Shown here: positions 1 to 5,388 of the stretch, one piece after another
Layout of the letters: every line of letters begins with the position of its first letter
Numbering within the stretch: the first letter of the stretch is position 1
NCBI GenBank assembly: GCA_021808205.1
Contig: JAKBCD010000174.1
Span: 1-5,388, forward strand
Source of the DNA: Pseudomonadota bacterium
GTDB lineage: Bacteria > Pseudomonadota > Alphaproteobacteria > Acetobacterales > Acetobacteraceae
Reading direction: 5' to 3'
DNA length: 5,388 nt
Notes under the pieces: generated by a model
Database searches by the model: none
Told to the model about the DNA's origin: nothing
Seen by the model: the letters and a program-made list of their open reading frames with translations, nothing else
Position numbers and translations under genes: made by a program

Positions 1-542
1 TCTTCTCGCACGGCACTCAGGATATTTACGTGAAGCTGTTCCTGGGCAAGCAGCTGCATTTCACGCACAGCGAGATGGCCAATGTGGCGCTCATCTTCAA
101 CGCAGGTGCGGTGATCGGCGGGATCTTGTTCGGCCTGCTCAGCCAGAAGATCGGCCGGCGCTACGCCATTATCGGCGCCTGCATCGTTTCACTGCTGGCG
201 CTTTGGCCGTGGTCTCATGGCACGGATTTTGCCACCATCGCCATCGCCGCGTTCTTCATGCAGGTGGGCGTGCAGGGGGCCTGGGGCGTGGTGCCTGTGC
301 ATCTAAACGAGCTTTCACCTGCCGAAATCCGCGGTACTTTCCCGGGGTTTGTCTATCAGCTCGGCAATTTTGTGGCGTCCTTCAACGGGCCGATCCAGGT
401 CTCCCTGGCGATGAGCCGTGGCGGTGATTATGGCTATGCGCTGACGTTGGTGGCCGGTGTTGTTGCCGTTATTCTTATTGCCCTGATGCTTGTGGGGCCG
501 GAAGACCGCAATGTCTCGATGCAGCACAGGAAGACCGTTTAG
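1..542 (+). CDS. MFS permease, SHS (lactate/carboxylate) family-like, C-terminal half, 5' truncated
   Basis: This is an inner-membrane secondary transporter of the major facilitator superfamily. The frame is open from base 3, so the gene begins upstream of the window; 179 codons are visible, ending at TAG 540-542. The first visible residues, FSHGTQDIY, resemble the signature at the start of the second six-helix bundle in SHS-family carboxylate (lactate/pyruvate-type) permeases. About five further hydrophobic helices follow. A motif-A-like loop (LLSQKIGRR) lies between the first two of these, and a conserved ELSPAEIRGTFPG loop lies before the penultimate pair. The C-terminus is a short polar tail. 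The valine codon GTG at 30 is internal and not the true start. Substrate assignment to lactate or another monocarboxylate is inferred from family resemblance; MFS membership is firm. A sugar or sialate-type MFS carrier remains possible. No strong terminator follows. Confidence 0.85.
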   Translation, partial: FSHGTQDIYVKLFLGKQLHFTHSEMANVALIFNAGAVIGGILFGLLSQKIGRRYAIIGACIVSLLALWPWSHGTDFATIAIAAFFMQVGVQGAWGVVPVHLNELSPAEIRGTFPGFVYQLGNFVASFNGPIQVSLAMSRGGDYGYALTLVAGVVAVILIALMLVGPEDRNVSMQHRKTV

Positions 543-680
543 ACGGCGCTTTTTAGCTTTTAGCCGGTGGCCGTGATGGGCGTGGAGTCTTTGACGAAAG
601 CAGTCGTGTTTCCGCCGTTACGAGCTCTCAAAGCCAGGCGGCATCAGATTAACCTGCGTTATGGGGTATTCCGATGTCTG

Positions 681-714
681 CATTGCAACTGTAGTCTTTA
701 CTATAAAGTCAATG
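681..714. repeat. Nested short inverted repeats in the AT-rich patch upstream of the FNR-type gene
   Basis: The 543-822 gap has no convincing gene. Inside it, CTTTA-CTA-TAAAG (696-708) is a 13-bp inverted repeat. It lies within an outer pair, CATTG (681-685) and CAATG (710-714). The outer and inner arms are not concentric: 10 nt on one side and 1 nt on the other. A TATAAA string (702-707) falls in the same patch, so this is a plausible promoter/operator zone for the downstream regulator, about 110 bp from its ATG. No -35 hexamer of good quality is spaced correctly. No TTGAT-N4-ATCAA box is present in the gap, so autoregulation by the regulator itself is not supported. The regulatory role is inference only. 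Confidence 0.3.
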
Positions 715-822
715 TATTAATTGAGCGATCTTCCCACGTGTCGGCGTTGCAAGGGCCAATATCTGGACCGTATCGGCAGAATTAATATGGATCATTGTAA
801 CACCGGAGGGTAATCGTTTTTT

Positions 823-1596
823 ATGAGTTCATTTGGCAAGATCGCCGCGATGCATCATCCGATGGCGATTAATTTAGCAGAACGTCCGTCTCAGGCGACA
901 TGTGGCGATTGCGGCGCGCGCCATGTCGGCTTGTGCGATGCGCTTTCGGATGAGGAGCTCGTATTTCTCTTGCGGGCGGCGCAGCGCGTGAGTCTGCCGG
1001 CGGGCAAGCTGCTGATGGAGGAGGGCGAACCCGCACAGCATTTCTATAATGTGAACGCCGGTACCGTGCGGCTGTTCAAGGCACTGCCCGATGGGCGCCG
1101 GCAGATTACCGGCTTTGCCAGCCCAGGGCATTTTATCGGCCTGGCCGCTACGGACGTGAACGTCGTATCGGCCGAGGCAATGGAGCCTGTGCAGCTTTGC
1201 CGGTTTTCCCGGGCCGGGTTGCGCGCGATATCCGTGGAATACCCCGCGCTGGAGCGCAAGCTGCTCGAGGTGGCGATGCATGAGCTGGCGCTGAGCCAGC
1301 AACAGATGTTACTGCTGGGCCGCAAAACAGCGCAGGAGCGCATTGCCAGCTTTCTGCTCTCCTGGGCACAGCGCCAGGAAATTTGCGGTGCCGGGAAGTT
1401 GCCGCGGCCAAACGCGAAGCTGACTTTGCCGCTTTCACGTACCGACCTTGCCGATTATCTGGGCGTTACGATTGAGACCGTGTCACGCTCACTCGGTCAG
1501 TTGAAGAAGGACGGGCTGATCGAGATTCCCAATATTCACGAGATCATCTTGCTGCGGCCTAAGGCGCTGGAACAGATCGCCGAAGCTGCCAGTTGA
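823..1596 (+). CDS. fnrL: FNR/FnrL-type Crp-family oxygen-responsive transcriptional regulator
   Basis: This is a 257-residue cytoplasmic DNA-binding regulator. The N-terminus carries C27-x2-C30-x7-C38, and C126 (in QLCRF) lies in the sensor domain. Together these match the three N-terminal plus one central cysteine ligand pattern of FNR/FnrL proteins, which hold an oxygen-labile [4Fe-4S] cluster. Residues about 45-130 form the cyclic-nucleotide-binding-type beta roll, including the LPAGKLLMEEGEPA segment. A long dimerisation helix follows (about 139-165), then a winged helix-turn-helix (about 200-245). The recognition helix reads E218-T-V-S221-R222, the E..SR signature that reads TTGAT half sites in FNR. 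The ATG at 823 is the first start after an in-frame TAA at 811; the Shine-Dalgarno GGAGGG (805-810) is 12 nt away, rather far, and ATG 850 is an alternative that would still keep all four cysteines. The expected role is switching genes under low oxygen. Family assignment is strong; the symbol (rather than aadR or fixK-like) is tentative. Confidence 0.9.
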   Translation: MSSFGKIAAMHHPMAINLAERPSQATCGDCGARHVGLCDALSDEELVFLLRAAQRVSLPAGKLLMEEGEPAQHFYNVNAGTVRLFKALPDGRRQITGFASPGHFIGLAATDVNVVSAEAMEPVQLCRFSRAGLRAISVEYPALERKLLEVAMHELALSQQQMLLLGRKTAQERIASFLLSWAQRQEICGAGKLPRPNAKLTLPLSRTDLADYLGVTIETVSRSLGQLKKDGLIEIPNIHEIILLRPKALEQIAEAAS

Positions 1597-1606
1597 TCCG
1601 AATCAA
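1593..1606 (+). promoter_or_regulatory. Perfect FNR/Anr box
   Basis: The sequence TTGATCCGAATCAA is an exact match to the FNR-family consensus TTGAT-N4-ATCAA. Its first bases overlap the TGA stop (1594-1596) of the FNR-type regulator gene. The centre lies between 1599 and 1600, 41.5 bp upstream of the predicted transcription start, which is the classic class II activator position. The recognition helix encoded immediately upstream (E218, S221, R222) is of the type that binds this half site. It is the only full match I found in the window. Confidence 0.82.
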
Positions 1607-1625
1607 GGCGGGTAACAACGCGAAC

Positions 1626-1641
1626 TGACATAATCATGCCA
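1626..1641 (+). promoter_or_regulatory. Extended -10 element and predicted start of the CBS-BON gene
   Basis: TGA-CATAAT (1626-1634) is an extended -10: a TG dinucleotide, one base, then a hexamer matching TATAAT at five of six positions. Counting 7 bases from its end places +1 at the A at 1641, giving a 19-nt leader that contains the Shine-Dalgarno sequence. There is no good -35 hexamer; the FNR box occupies that position, as expected for an activator-dependent promoter. The start site is predicted, not measured. Confidence 0.65.
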
Positions 1642-1659
1642 GTATAAAAGGAGGGTGCC

Positions 1660-2364
1660 ATGATTGTCTCCGAAATTATGACCGGTAACGCGATTTCAGT
1701 GCAGCCCAAAACCACGGTGGTCGACGCAGCAAGGATCATGCTGGCCAACCATGTCAGCGGCCTGCCGGTTTTGGATGAGTCCGGCGCGCTTGTTGGCGTG
1801 GTAACAGAGGGTGACTTGCTCCGCCGGACCGAAATTGACACTGAAGGCGAGCCCGCGGGCTGGCTCAAATCTCTGTTGCAGCCAGCCGCGGTGGCGGCCG
1901 ATTATGTGAGCACCCATTCCCGCCATGTCAGCGGGGTGATGACGCATAACCCGATTTTTGTGACGCCAGACACCCCCTTGACCGAGGTTGTGCAGATGAT
2001 GCTGCGCAAGCGCATCAAGCGCTTGCCCGTCATGAAAGATGGCAAGCTGCTTGGTGTTGTCAGCCGTACGGACATGCTGAAGGCATTGACCGCGAAGCTG
2101 ATTCAGACGCCGCAAGCGTCCAGCGACGAAGAGATTCTGAATGCCATCAAGAGCGAGATCGCCAAAGCCAACTGGGCGCCGAAATCTGGTCTGCGTGTAG
2201 CGGTGAAGGATAAGGTGGTGACGCTGGGGGGCACGATTTTTTCCGATGCGGAGCGCCGCGCGGTGATCACCATCGCCGAGAACGCGCCGGGTGTGATAGA
2301 TGTGAAGGACGAGTTGGTGTTCGTTGATCCTGGTTCTGGTCTGGCGTTTCCGGCCACGGCCTGA
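1660..2364 (+). CDS. CBS-CBS-BON domain protein, predicted FNR target
   Basis: This is a 234-residue protein without signal peptide or membrane segment, so probably cytoplasmic. CBS domain 1 spans about residues 3-57 (VSEIMT opening, then HVSGLPVLDESGALVGVVTE, then GDLLRR). CBS domain 2 spans about 91-146 (SGVMTHNPIFV opening, then RIKRLPVMKDGKLLGVVSRTD). A BON domain follows at about 155-222, with the typical VAVKDKVVTLGG turn and a GVIDVKDEL end. CBS pairs commonly bind adenine nucleotides and act as energy or redox-state sensors; BON domains are thought to bind phospholipid or other partners. The actual ligand and output here are unknown. The start ATG has a strong Shine-Dalgarno AAGGAGG (1648-1654) at 5-nt spacing. 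The gene follows the FNR-type regulator by 63 bp in the same direction and has its own predicted FNR-dependent promoter. It converges on ccmB with only 20 bp between stop codons. Domain calls are firm; function is not. Confidence 0.9.
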   Translation: MIVSEIMTGNAISVQPKTTVVDAARIMLANHVSGLPVLDESGALVGVVTEGDLLRRTEIDTEGEPAGWLKSLLQPAAVAADYVSTHSRHVSGVMTHNPIFVTPDTPLTEVVQMMLRKRIKRLPVMKDGKLLGVVSRTDMLKALTAKLIQTPQASSDEEILNAIKSEIAKANWAPKSGLRVAVKDKVVTLGGTIFSDAERRAVITIAENAPGVIDVKDELVFVDPGSGLAFPATA

Positions 2365-2384
2365 ACCTTGGCGATGACAGCGGG

Positions 2385-3026
2385 CTATTCGGCAGCGGCG
2401 CGGAGCGCAAGGCCGGTTCCCAGGGGCGCCAATGGCAGGGCGGCCAGGAGCATCGCAAAGATCATATAAAATGCCGCCGGATGTGCGCTGTTTGCAGCTG
2501 CGGTGCCGAAGATCAGACTGGGGATCATCAACGGTAAGGTAACAAGCGGCATCAACATGGCGCCGCGCCGCGCCCCGGCGGTAAGGGCTGCGGCCAATGT
2601 GCCTAGCAGAGAGAAAATCAGTGTTCCCGGCAGCAGGCTGAGCAGCAATAACGGTAATCTGTCGCCCGGCAGGCGCAGCATCACCGCCAGGGGTGCCGCG
2701 GCGATGAGCAATGGCAGCCCCGTGGTCAGCCAGTGTACCGCCGTTTTGGCAGCGGCGATGGCGTAAGCCGGCCAGCCGGAGAGTAACAGCAAATCCAGCG
2801 TGCCATCTTCGAGATCTGGCCCAAACAGGCGCTCCAGCGGCAGCAATGCGGCCAGCAATGCGGTAACCCACACCACGCTGGGGGCGATGCGTGAGAGCAT
2901 GGCTGGGTCCGGCCCAGCCCCAAGCGCGAACAGTGTGCCGGCGATAATGAAAAACAGTAAGGCCGCCATGCTCTCGGCGCCGTGCCGGATGGACAGGCGC
3001 AGCTCCCGCGCAATCAATCCCATCAT
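2385..3026 (-). CDS. ccmB: CcmB, permease subunit of the cytochrome c maturation ABC transporter
   Basis: This is a 213-residue integral inner-membrane protein with about six hydrophobic helices (roughly 20-37, 46-64, 96-116, 124-148, 155-175, 185-207). It carries the conserved CcmB cytoplasmic segment PLERLFGPDLEDGTLDLLLLSG at about residues 63-84. With CcmA it forms the ABC transporter of System I cytochrome c biogenesis, whose ATP hydrolysis releases holo-CcmE from the CcmC/D complex for heme delivery in the periplasm. Two ATG codons are adjacent (3026-3024 and 3023-3021); the first overlaps the ccmA stop as ATGA, so translational coupling is likely and that start was chosen. Upstream in-frame codons exist but lie inside ccmA. 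Length is near the usual 220 residues. The next gene downstream is the convergent CBS-BON gene, so ccmC does not follow here. A 12-bp near-tandem repeat (2841-2863) encodes part of the Ala/Leu-rich second helix. Confidence 0.93.
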   Translation of the reverse strand: MMGLIARELRLSIRHGAESMAALLFFIIAGTLFALGAGPDPAMLSRIAPSVVWVTALLAALLPLERLFGPDLEDGTLDLLLLSGWPAYAIAAAKTAVHWLTTGLPLLIAAAPLAVMLRLPGDRLPLLLLSLLPGTLIFSLLGTLAAALTAGARRGAMLMPLVTLPLMIPSLIFGTAAANSAHPAAFYMIFAMLLAALPLAPLGTGLALRAAAE

Positions 3027-3589
3027 AGGGCCAGCACCTGCGTGTTCGGCAGTTCGATCGGGGTATGGGTGCTGGCGATTATCATGCCACCGCGTTGCCG
3101 CTGCGCCGCGCATAGCTCAAGGAAACGCTGGATGGAGGCGGCGTCCAGCCCGGTGGTCGGCTCGTCGAGCAACCAGAGCGGCTTTTGCGCCGCCGCTACC
3201 CTGGCAATGGCCAAACGGCGCTTCTGCCCGGCAGAAAGAAAACGTGAAGGTAGATTGGCGAATTTTTCCAACCCCACCAGCGCCAGCGCGGTTTCTGGCA
3301 CCTGTTCTGCCGGCGTAAGGACGGGCTTCACTGCATCCTGGTGGCCGAGCCAGGCGATGCGCTGGGCATGCGCTTCGCGGTCTGCCAGGGCAGGCAGATT
3401 GTCCCAAAACAGTTCACCTGACGCCAGCGGAGTCAGCCCCGCCAGCGCCCGCAGCAGGCTGGATTTGCCCGCGCCATTCGCTCCACGCAGGAGAAGGATG
3501 CCGCCAGGACGAAGCTCGAAGCTTACCCCTTGCAGCACAAGGCGTTCTCCGCGGAAAATGGCGAGTTTTTGGGCGGTGAGCAGGTGCAA
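3023..3589 (-). CDS. ccmA: CcmA, ATP-binding subunit of the cytochrome c maturation ABC transporter
   Basis: This is a 188-residue cytoplasmic ATPase that pairs with CcmB. The ABC motifs appear in order: Walker A GANGAGKSS (36-44), Q-loop Q84 in GHQD, signature LSAGQ (118-122, the LSAGQ variant common in CcmA), Walker B LWLLDEP (138-144), D-loop GLD (147-149) and the switch histidine H175 in STH. The N-terminal LAIFRGERLVLQGVSFEL is typical of the family. The start is TTG at 3589-3587: no ATG or GTG occurs in frame between it and the upstream in-frame TAA at 3634-3632. A GAGGA Shine-Dalgarno (3597-3593) precedes it with short 3-nt spacing. The protein is a little shorter than the common 200-210 residues, the difference being at the C-terminus. 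It is divergent from acnA across a 90-bp gap and is probably the first gene of a ccmAB operon. Confidence 0.94.
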   Translation of the reverse strand: MHLLTAQKLAIFRGERLVLQGVSFELRPGGILLLRGANGAGKSSLLRALAGLTPLASGELFWDNLPALADREAHAQRIAWLGHQDAVKPVLTPAEQVPETALALVGLEKFANLPSRFLSAGQKRRLAIARVAAAQKPLWLLDEPTTGLDAASIQRFLELCAAQRQRGGMIIASTHTPIELPNTQVLAL

Positions 3590-3621
3590 AAATCCTCGGG
3601 CTCGTAATGGACGGGCTGGTA

Positions 3622-3657
3622 CGGCTATGGTTTAAGCCGCACGAAATCACAAGCGGC
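3622..3657 (+). repeat. Two overlapping, mutually exclusive short hairpins in the ccmA-acnA gap
   Basis: CGGCT (3622-3626) can pair with AGCCG (3635-3639), while GCCGC (3636-3640) can instead pair with GCGGC (3653-3657). The middle segment is shared, so only one 5-bp stem can form at a time. This lies in the 90-bp region between the divergent ccmA and acnA genes, about 20 bp before the acnA Shine-Dalgarno. It may be leader structure, an operator or chance in GC-rich DNA. I saw no convincing sigma70 promoter or FNR box in this gap. Confidence 0.2.
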
Positions 3658-3679
3658 AACTGCAGAAAGGTTTTGCCCT

Positions 3680-5388
3680 ATGACAGCCATCGGCCACGAC
3701 AGCCTGGAAACCAAGAAAACCCTTACCGTTGACGGCAAGTCTTACGAGTATTTCTCGCTTCCGGCCGCGGCCGCCAAGCTGGGCGATATTTCCCGCCTGC
3801 CGAAGACCTTGAAGGTGCTTCTTGAAAACGTCCTGCGCTTTGAAAACGGCGGTAGCTACACCCAGGAGGATGCCAAATCCATCATCGCCTGGCAGGAAAA
3901 AGCGACCTCCAGCAAGGAGGTGCCGTTCAAGCCCGCCCGCATCCTGATGCAGGATTTCACCGGCGTGCCGGCGGTGGTGGATCTGGCGGCGATGCGCGAT
4001 GGCATTGGCCGTCTGGGCGCTGCTCCGGAGAAGGTGAACCCGCTGATCCCGGTCGATCTGGTGATCGATCATTCGGTGATGGTGGATTACTCCGCCTCGC
4101 ACGAGGCGTTGCAGAAAAACATCGACCTCGAATTCGAGCGCAATGCCGAGCGTTACCGCTTCCTGCGCTGGGGCCAGGATGCTTTCAACAACTTCCGCGT
4201 CGTGCCACCCGGCACCGGCATCTGTCACCAGGTGAATTTGGAATATCTGGCCCAGGTGGCCTGGACCTCGGAGAACGGCGGTAAGACCTATGTCTACCCG
4301 GACACGCTATACGGCACCGATAGCCACACCACCATGGTCAACGGCCTGGGCGTGCTCGGCTGGGGTGTTGGCGGCATTGAGGCCGAGGCCGCGATGCTCG
4401 GCCAGCCGATCGCCATGCTCATCCCGGATGTGGTCGGCTTCAAGCTGACCGGCAAGCTCTCTGAGGGTGTCACCGCGACGGACCTCGTGCTCACCGTGAC
4501 GCAGATGCTCCGCGCCAAGAAGGTTGTCGGCAAGTTCGTCGAGTTCTTTGGCCCCGGCATGGCCGAAATGGCGCTGGCCGACCGTGCGACCATAGCCAAT
4601 ATGGCGCCGGAATATGGGGCCACCTGTGGCTTCTTCCCGGTTGACGAGGTGACGCTGGATTACCTGCGCCTCTCTGGCCGCGATGAGCACCGTATCAAGC
4701 TGGTCGAGGAATACAGCAAGGTCCAGGGCCTGTGGCGCGACGCGCATGAGCCGGTCTTCTCCGATACGCTGGAACTGGACCTCTCCACCGTCATGCCCTC
4801 TCTGGCTGGTCCGAAGCGCCCTCAGGATCGCGTGCTGCTGAAAGATGCCGGCCCGGCCTTCCAGGCCGAGCTGACCAAGAGCCTGGGCGTACCCGCGAAC
4901 GCTGTCTCCACCAAGGGCGCGGTGGCCGGCACGAATTACGAAATCACCCATGGCGACGTGGTGATCGCGGCCATTACGTCCTGCACCAACACGTCCAACC
5001 CTTACGTGCTGGTGGCGGCCGGGCTTGTGGCCCGCAAGGCCCGTGCGCTGGGTCTGGCGCCGAAACCCTGGGTGAAGACATCACTGGCCCCTGGCAGCCA
5101 AGTCGTTACCGAGTATCTGAACAAGTCCAACCTCACCGCCGATCTGGATGCCTTGGGCTTCGAGACGGTGGGTTATGGCTGCACAACCTGCATCGGCAAT
5201 TCCGGCCCGTTGCCGGATCCGATCGTCGACGCCATCGAAAACAACAAGCTGGTGGCGGTTTCCGTGCTCTCCGGCAACCGCAATTTCGAGGGCCGCGTGC
5301 ATCCGAACGTGCGCGCGAATTATCTGGCTTCGCCGCCGCTGGTGGTGGCCTATGCGCTGTTCGGCAATATGCGGGAGGATATCACCAC
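3680..5388 (+). CDS. acnA: Aconitate hydratase A (AcnA/IRP1 type), 3' truncated by the window
   Basis: Aconitase interconverts citrate and isocitrate in the TCA cycle in the cytoplasm, using a [4Fe-4S] cluster. The frame is open from ATG 3680 to the window end without a stop: 569 codons, about two thirds of the roughly 890 residues usual for AcnA. The cluster ligands are C435 (in ITSCTN) and C501 and C504 (in [10 protein letters not shown]). The substrate-site motifs [19 protein letters not shown] (from residue 211, with D214-S215-H216) and SGNRNFEGR are intact. N-terminal [14 protein letters not shown] and [16 protein letters not shown] blocks are typical of the AcnA/IRP group rather than AcnB or mitochondrial-type aconitase. 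The C-terminal swivel domain lies beyond the window. The Shine-Dalgarno AGAAAGG (3664-3670) is 9 nt from the ATG. The gene is divergent from ccmA. A 2-methylcitrate-dehydrating paralog (AcnD) is less likely given the overall motif spacing, though the missing C-terminus prevents full exclusion. Confidence 0.96.
   Translation, partial: MTAIGHDSLETKKTLTVDGKSYEYFSLPAAAAKLGDISRLPKTLKVLLENVLRFENGGSYTQEDAKSIIAWQEKATSSKEVPFKPARILMQDFTGVPAVVDLAAMRDGIGRLGAAPEKVNPLIPVDLVIDHSVMVDYSASHEALQKNIDLEFERNAERYRFLRWGQDAFNNFRVVPPGTGICHQVNLEYLAQVAWTSENGGKTYVYPDTLYGTDSHTTMVNGLGVLGWGVGGIEAEAAMLGQPIAMLIPDVVGFKLTGKLSEGVTATDLVLTVTQMLRAKKVVGKFVEFFGPGMAEMALADRATIANMAPEYGATCGFFPVDEVTLDYLRLSGRDEHRIKLVEEYSKVQGLWRDAHEPVFSDTLELDLSTVMPSLAGPKRPQDRVLLKDAGPAFQAELTKSLGVPANAVSTKGAVAGTNYEITHGDVVIAAITSCTNTSNPYVLVAAGLVARKARALGLAPKPWVKTSLAPGSQVVTEYLNKSNLTADLDALGFETVGYGCTTCIGNSGPLPDPIVDAIENNKLVAVSVLSGNRNFEGRVHPNVRANYLASPPLVVAYALFGNMREDIT

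Noticed and set aside
535..554. Possible terminator after the permease: CCGT-TTAG-ACGG followed by CGC and five T
   Set aside because: The stem is only 4 bp, includes the stop codon in its loop, and is separated from the T run; too weak to call.
721..734. Possible degenerate FNR site beginning TTGAG upstream of the regulator gene
   Set aside because: Only the left half resembles the consensus; the right half does not match ATCAA at the required spacing.
567..785. 72-codon open frame on the + strand between the permease and the regulator, starting with GTG
   Set aside because: No convincing Shine-Dalgarno, no recognisable domain, mixed composition, and it spans the AT-rich patch with inverted repeats. 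Most likely noncoding.
2014..2023. Palindrome CAAGCGCTTG within the CBS-BON gene
   Set aside because: It falls in the conserved RIKRLP coding segment of CBS domain 2 and is explained by codon usage.
2337..2384. Possible bidirectional terminator between the convergent CBS-BON and ccmB genes
   Set aside because: Only a GGCC-AC-GGCC palindrome with a 2-nt loop and no T run was found; the 20-bp gap itself has no hairpin.
1696..2871. Long 391-codon open frame on the - strand across the CBS-BON gene and the ccmB 3' half
   Set aside because: It is antisense to two well-supported genes, is rich in Arg/His/Gly as expected of a shadow frame in GC-rich DNA, and shows no domain.
3647..4951. Antisense open frames (193 and 214 codons) opposite acnA
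   Set aside because: They lie entirely or largely opposite a clearly conserved aconitase with intact cluster cysteines; their composition is that of reverse-strand shadows.

Overview
The window looks like a GC-rich alphaproteobacterial chromosome, possibly Rhodospirillales/Acetobacteraceae. The reasons are an FnrL-type oxygen regulator, System I cytochrome c maturation genes, a large AcnA-type aconitase next to ccmA, and an SHS-type organic acid permease. The taxonomic placement is inferred from gene content only. No mobile element, RNA gene or CRISPR array was seen. Both the first and the last gene are cut by the window edges.

Layout: (1) 1-542, + strand: C-terminal half of an MFS permease resembling the SHS (lactate/carboxylate) family. 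(2) 543-822: a 280-bp noncoding gap with an AT-rich patch carrying short inverted repeats. (3) 823-1596, + strand: an FNR/FnrL-type regulator with four candidate [4Fe-4S] cysteine ligands and an FNR-type recognition helix. (4) 1593-1641: a perfect FNR box overlapping the regulator's stop codon, followed by an extended -10 element in class II geometry. (5) 1660-2364, + strand: a soluble CBS-CBS-BON protein. (6) 2385-3589, - strand: ccmA-ccmB, the ABC transporter of System I cytochrome c maturation, overlapping as ATGA and converging on the CBS gene. (7) 3680-5388, + strand: acnA, divergent from ccmA, running off the window with 569 codons visible.

How they fit together: the best-supported regulatory story is a two-gene oxygen-response module. 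An Fe-S FNR-type activator is followed by a target promoter whose operator matches the FNR consensus exactly and sits at -41.5 from the predicted start, driving a CBS-BON protein. The ccmAB/acnA divergent pair adds respiratory (c-type cytochrome) and Fe-S/TCA functions. The theme is oxygen, heme and iron-sulfur metabolism. The genes belong to known families, so I do not see an undescribed multi-gene system; the FNR box/CBS-BON module is the item most worth testing.
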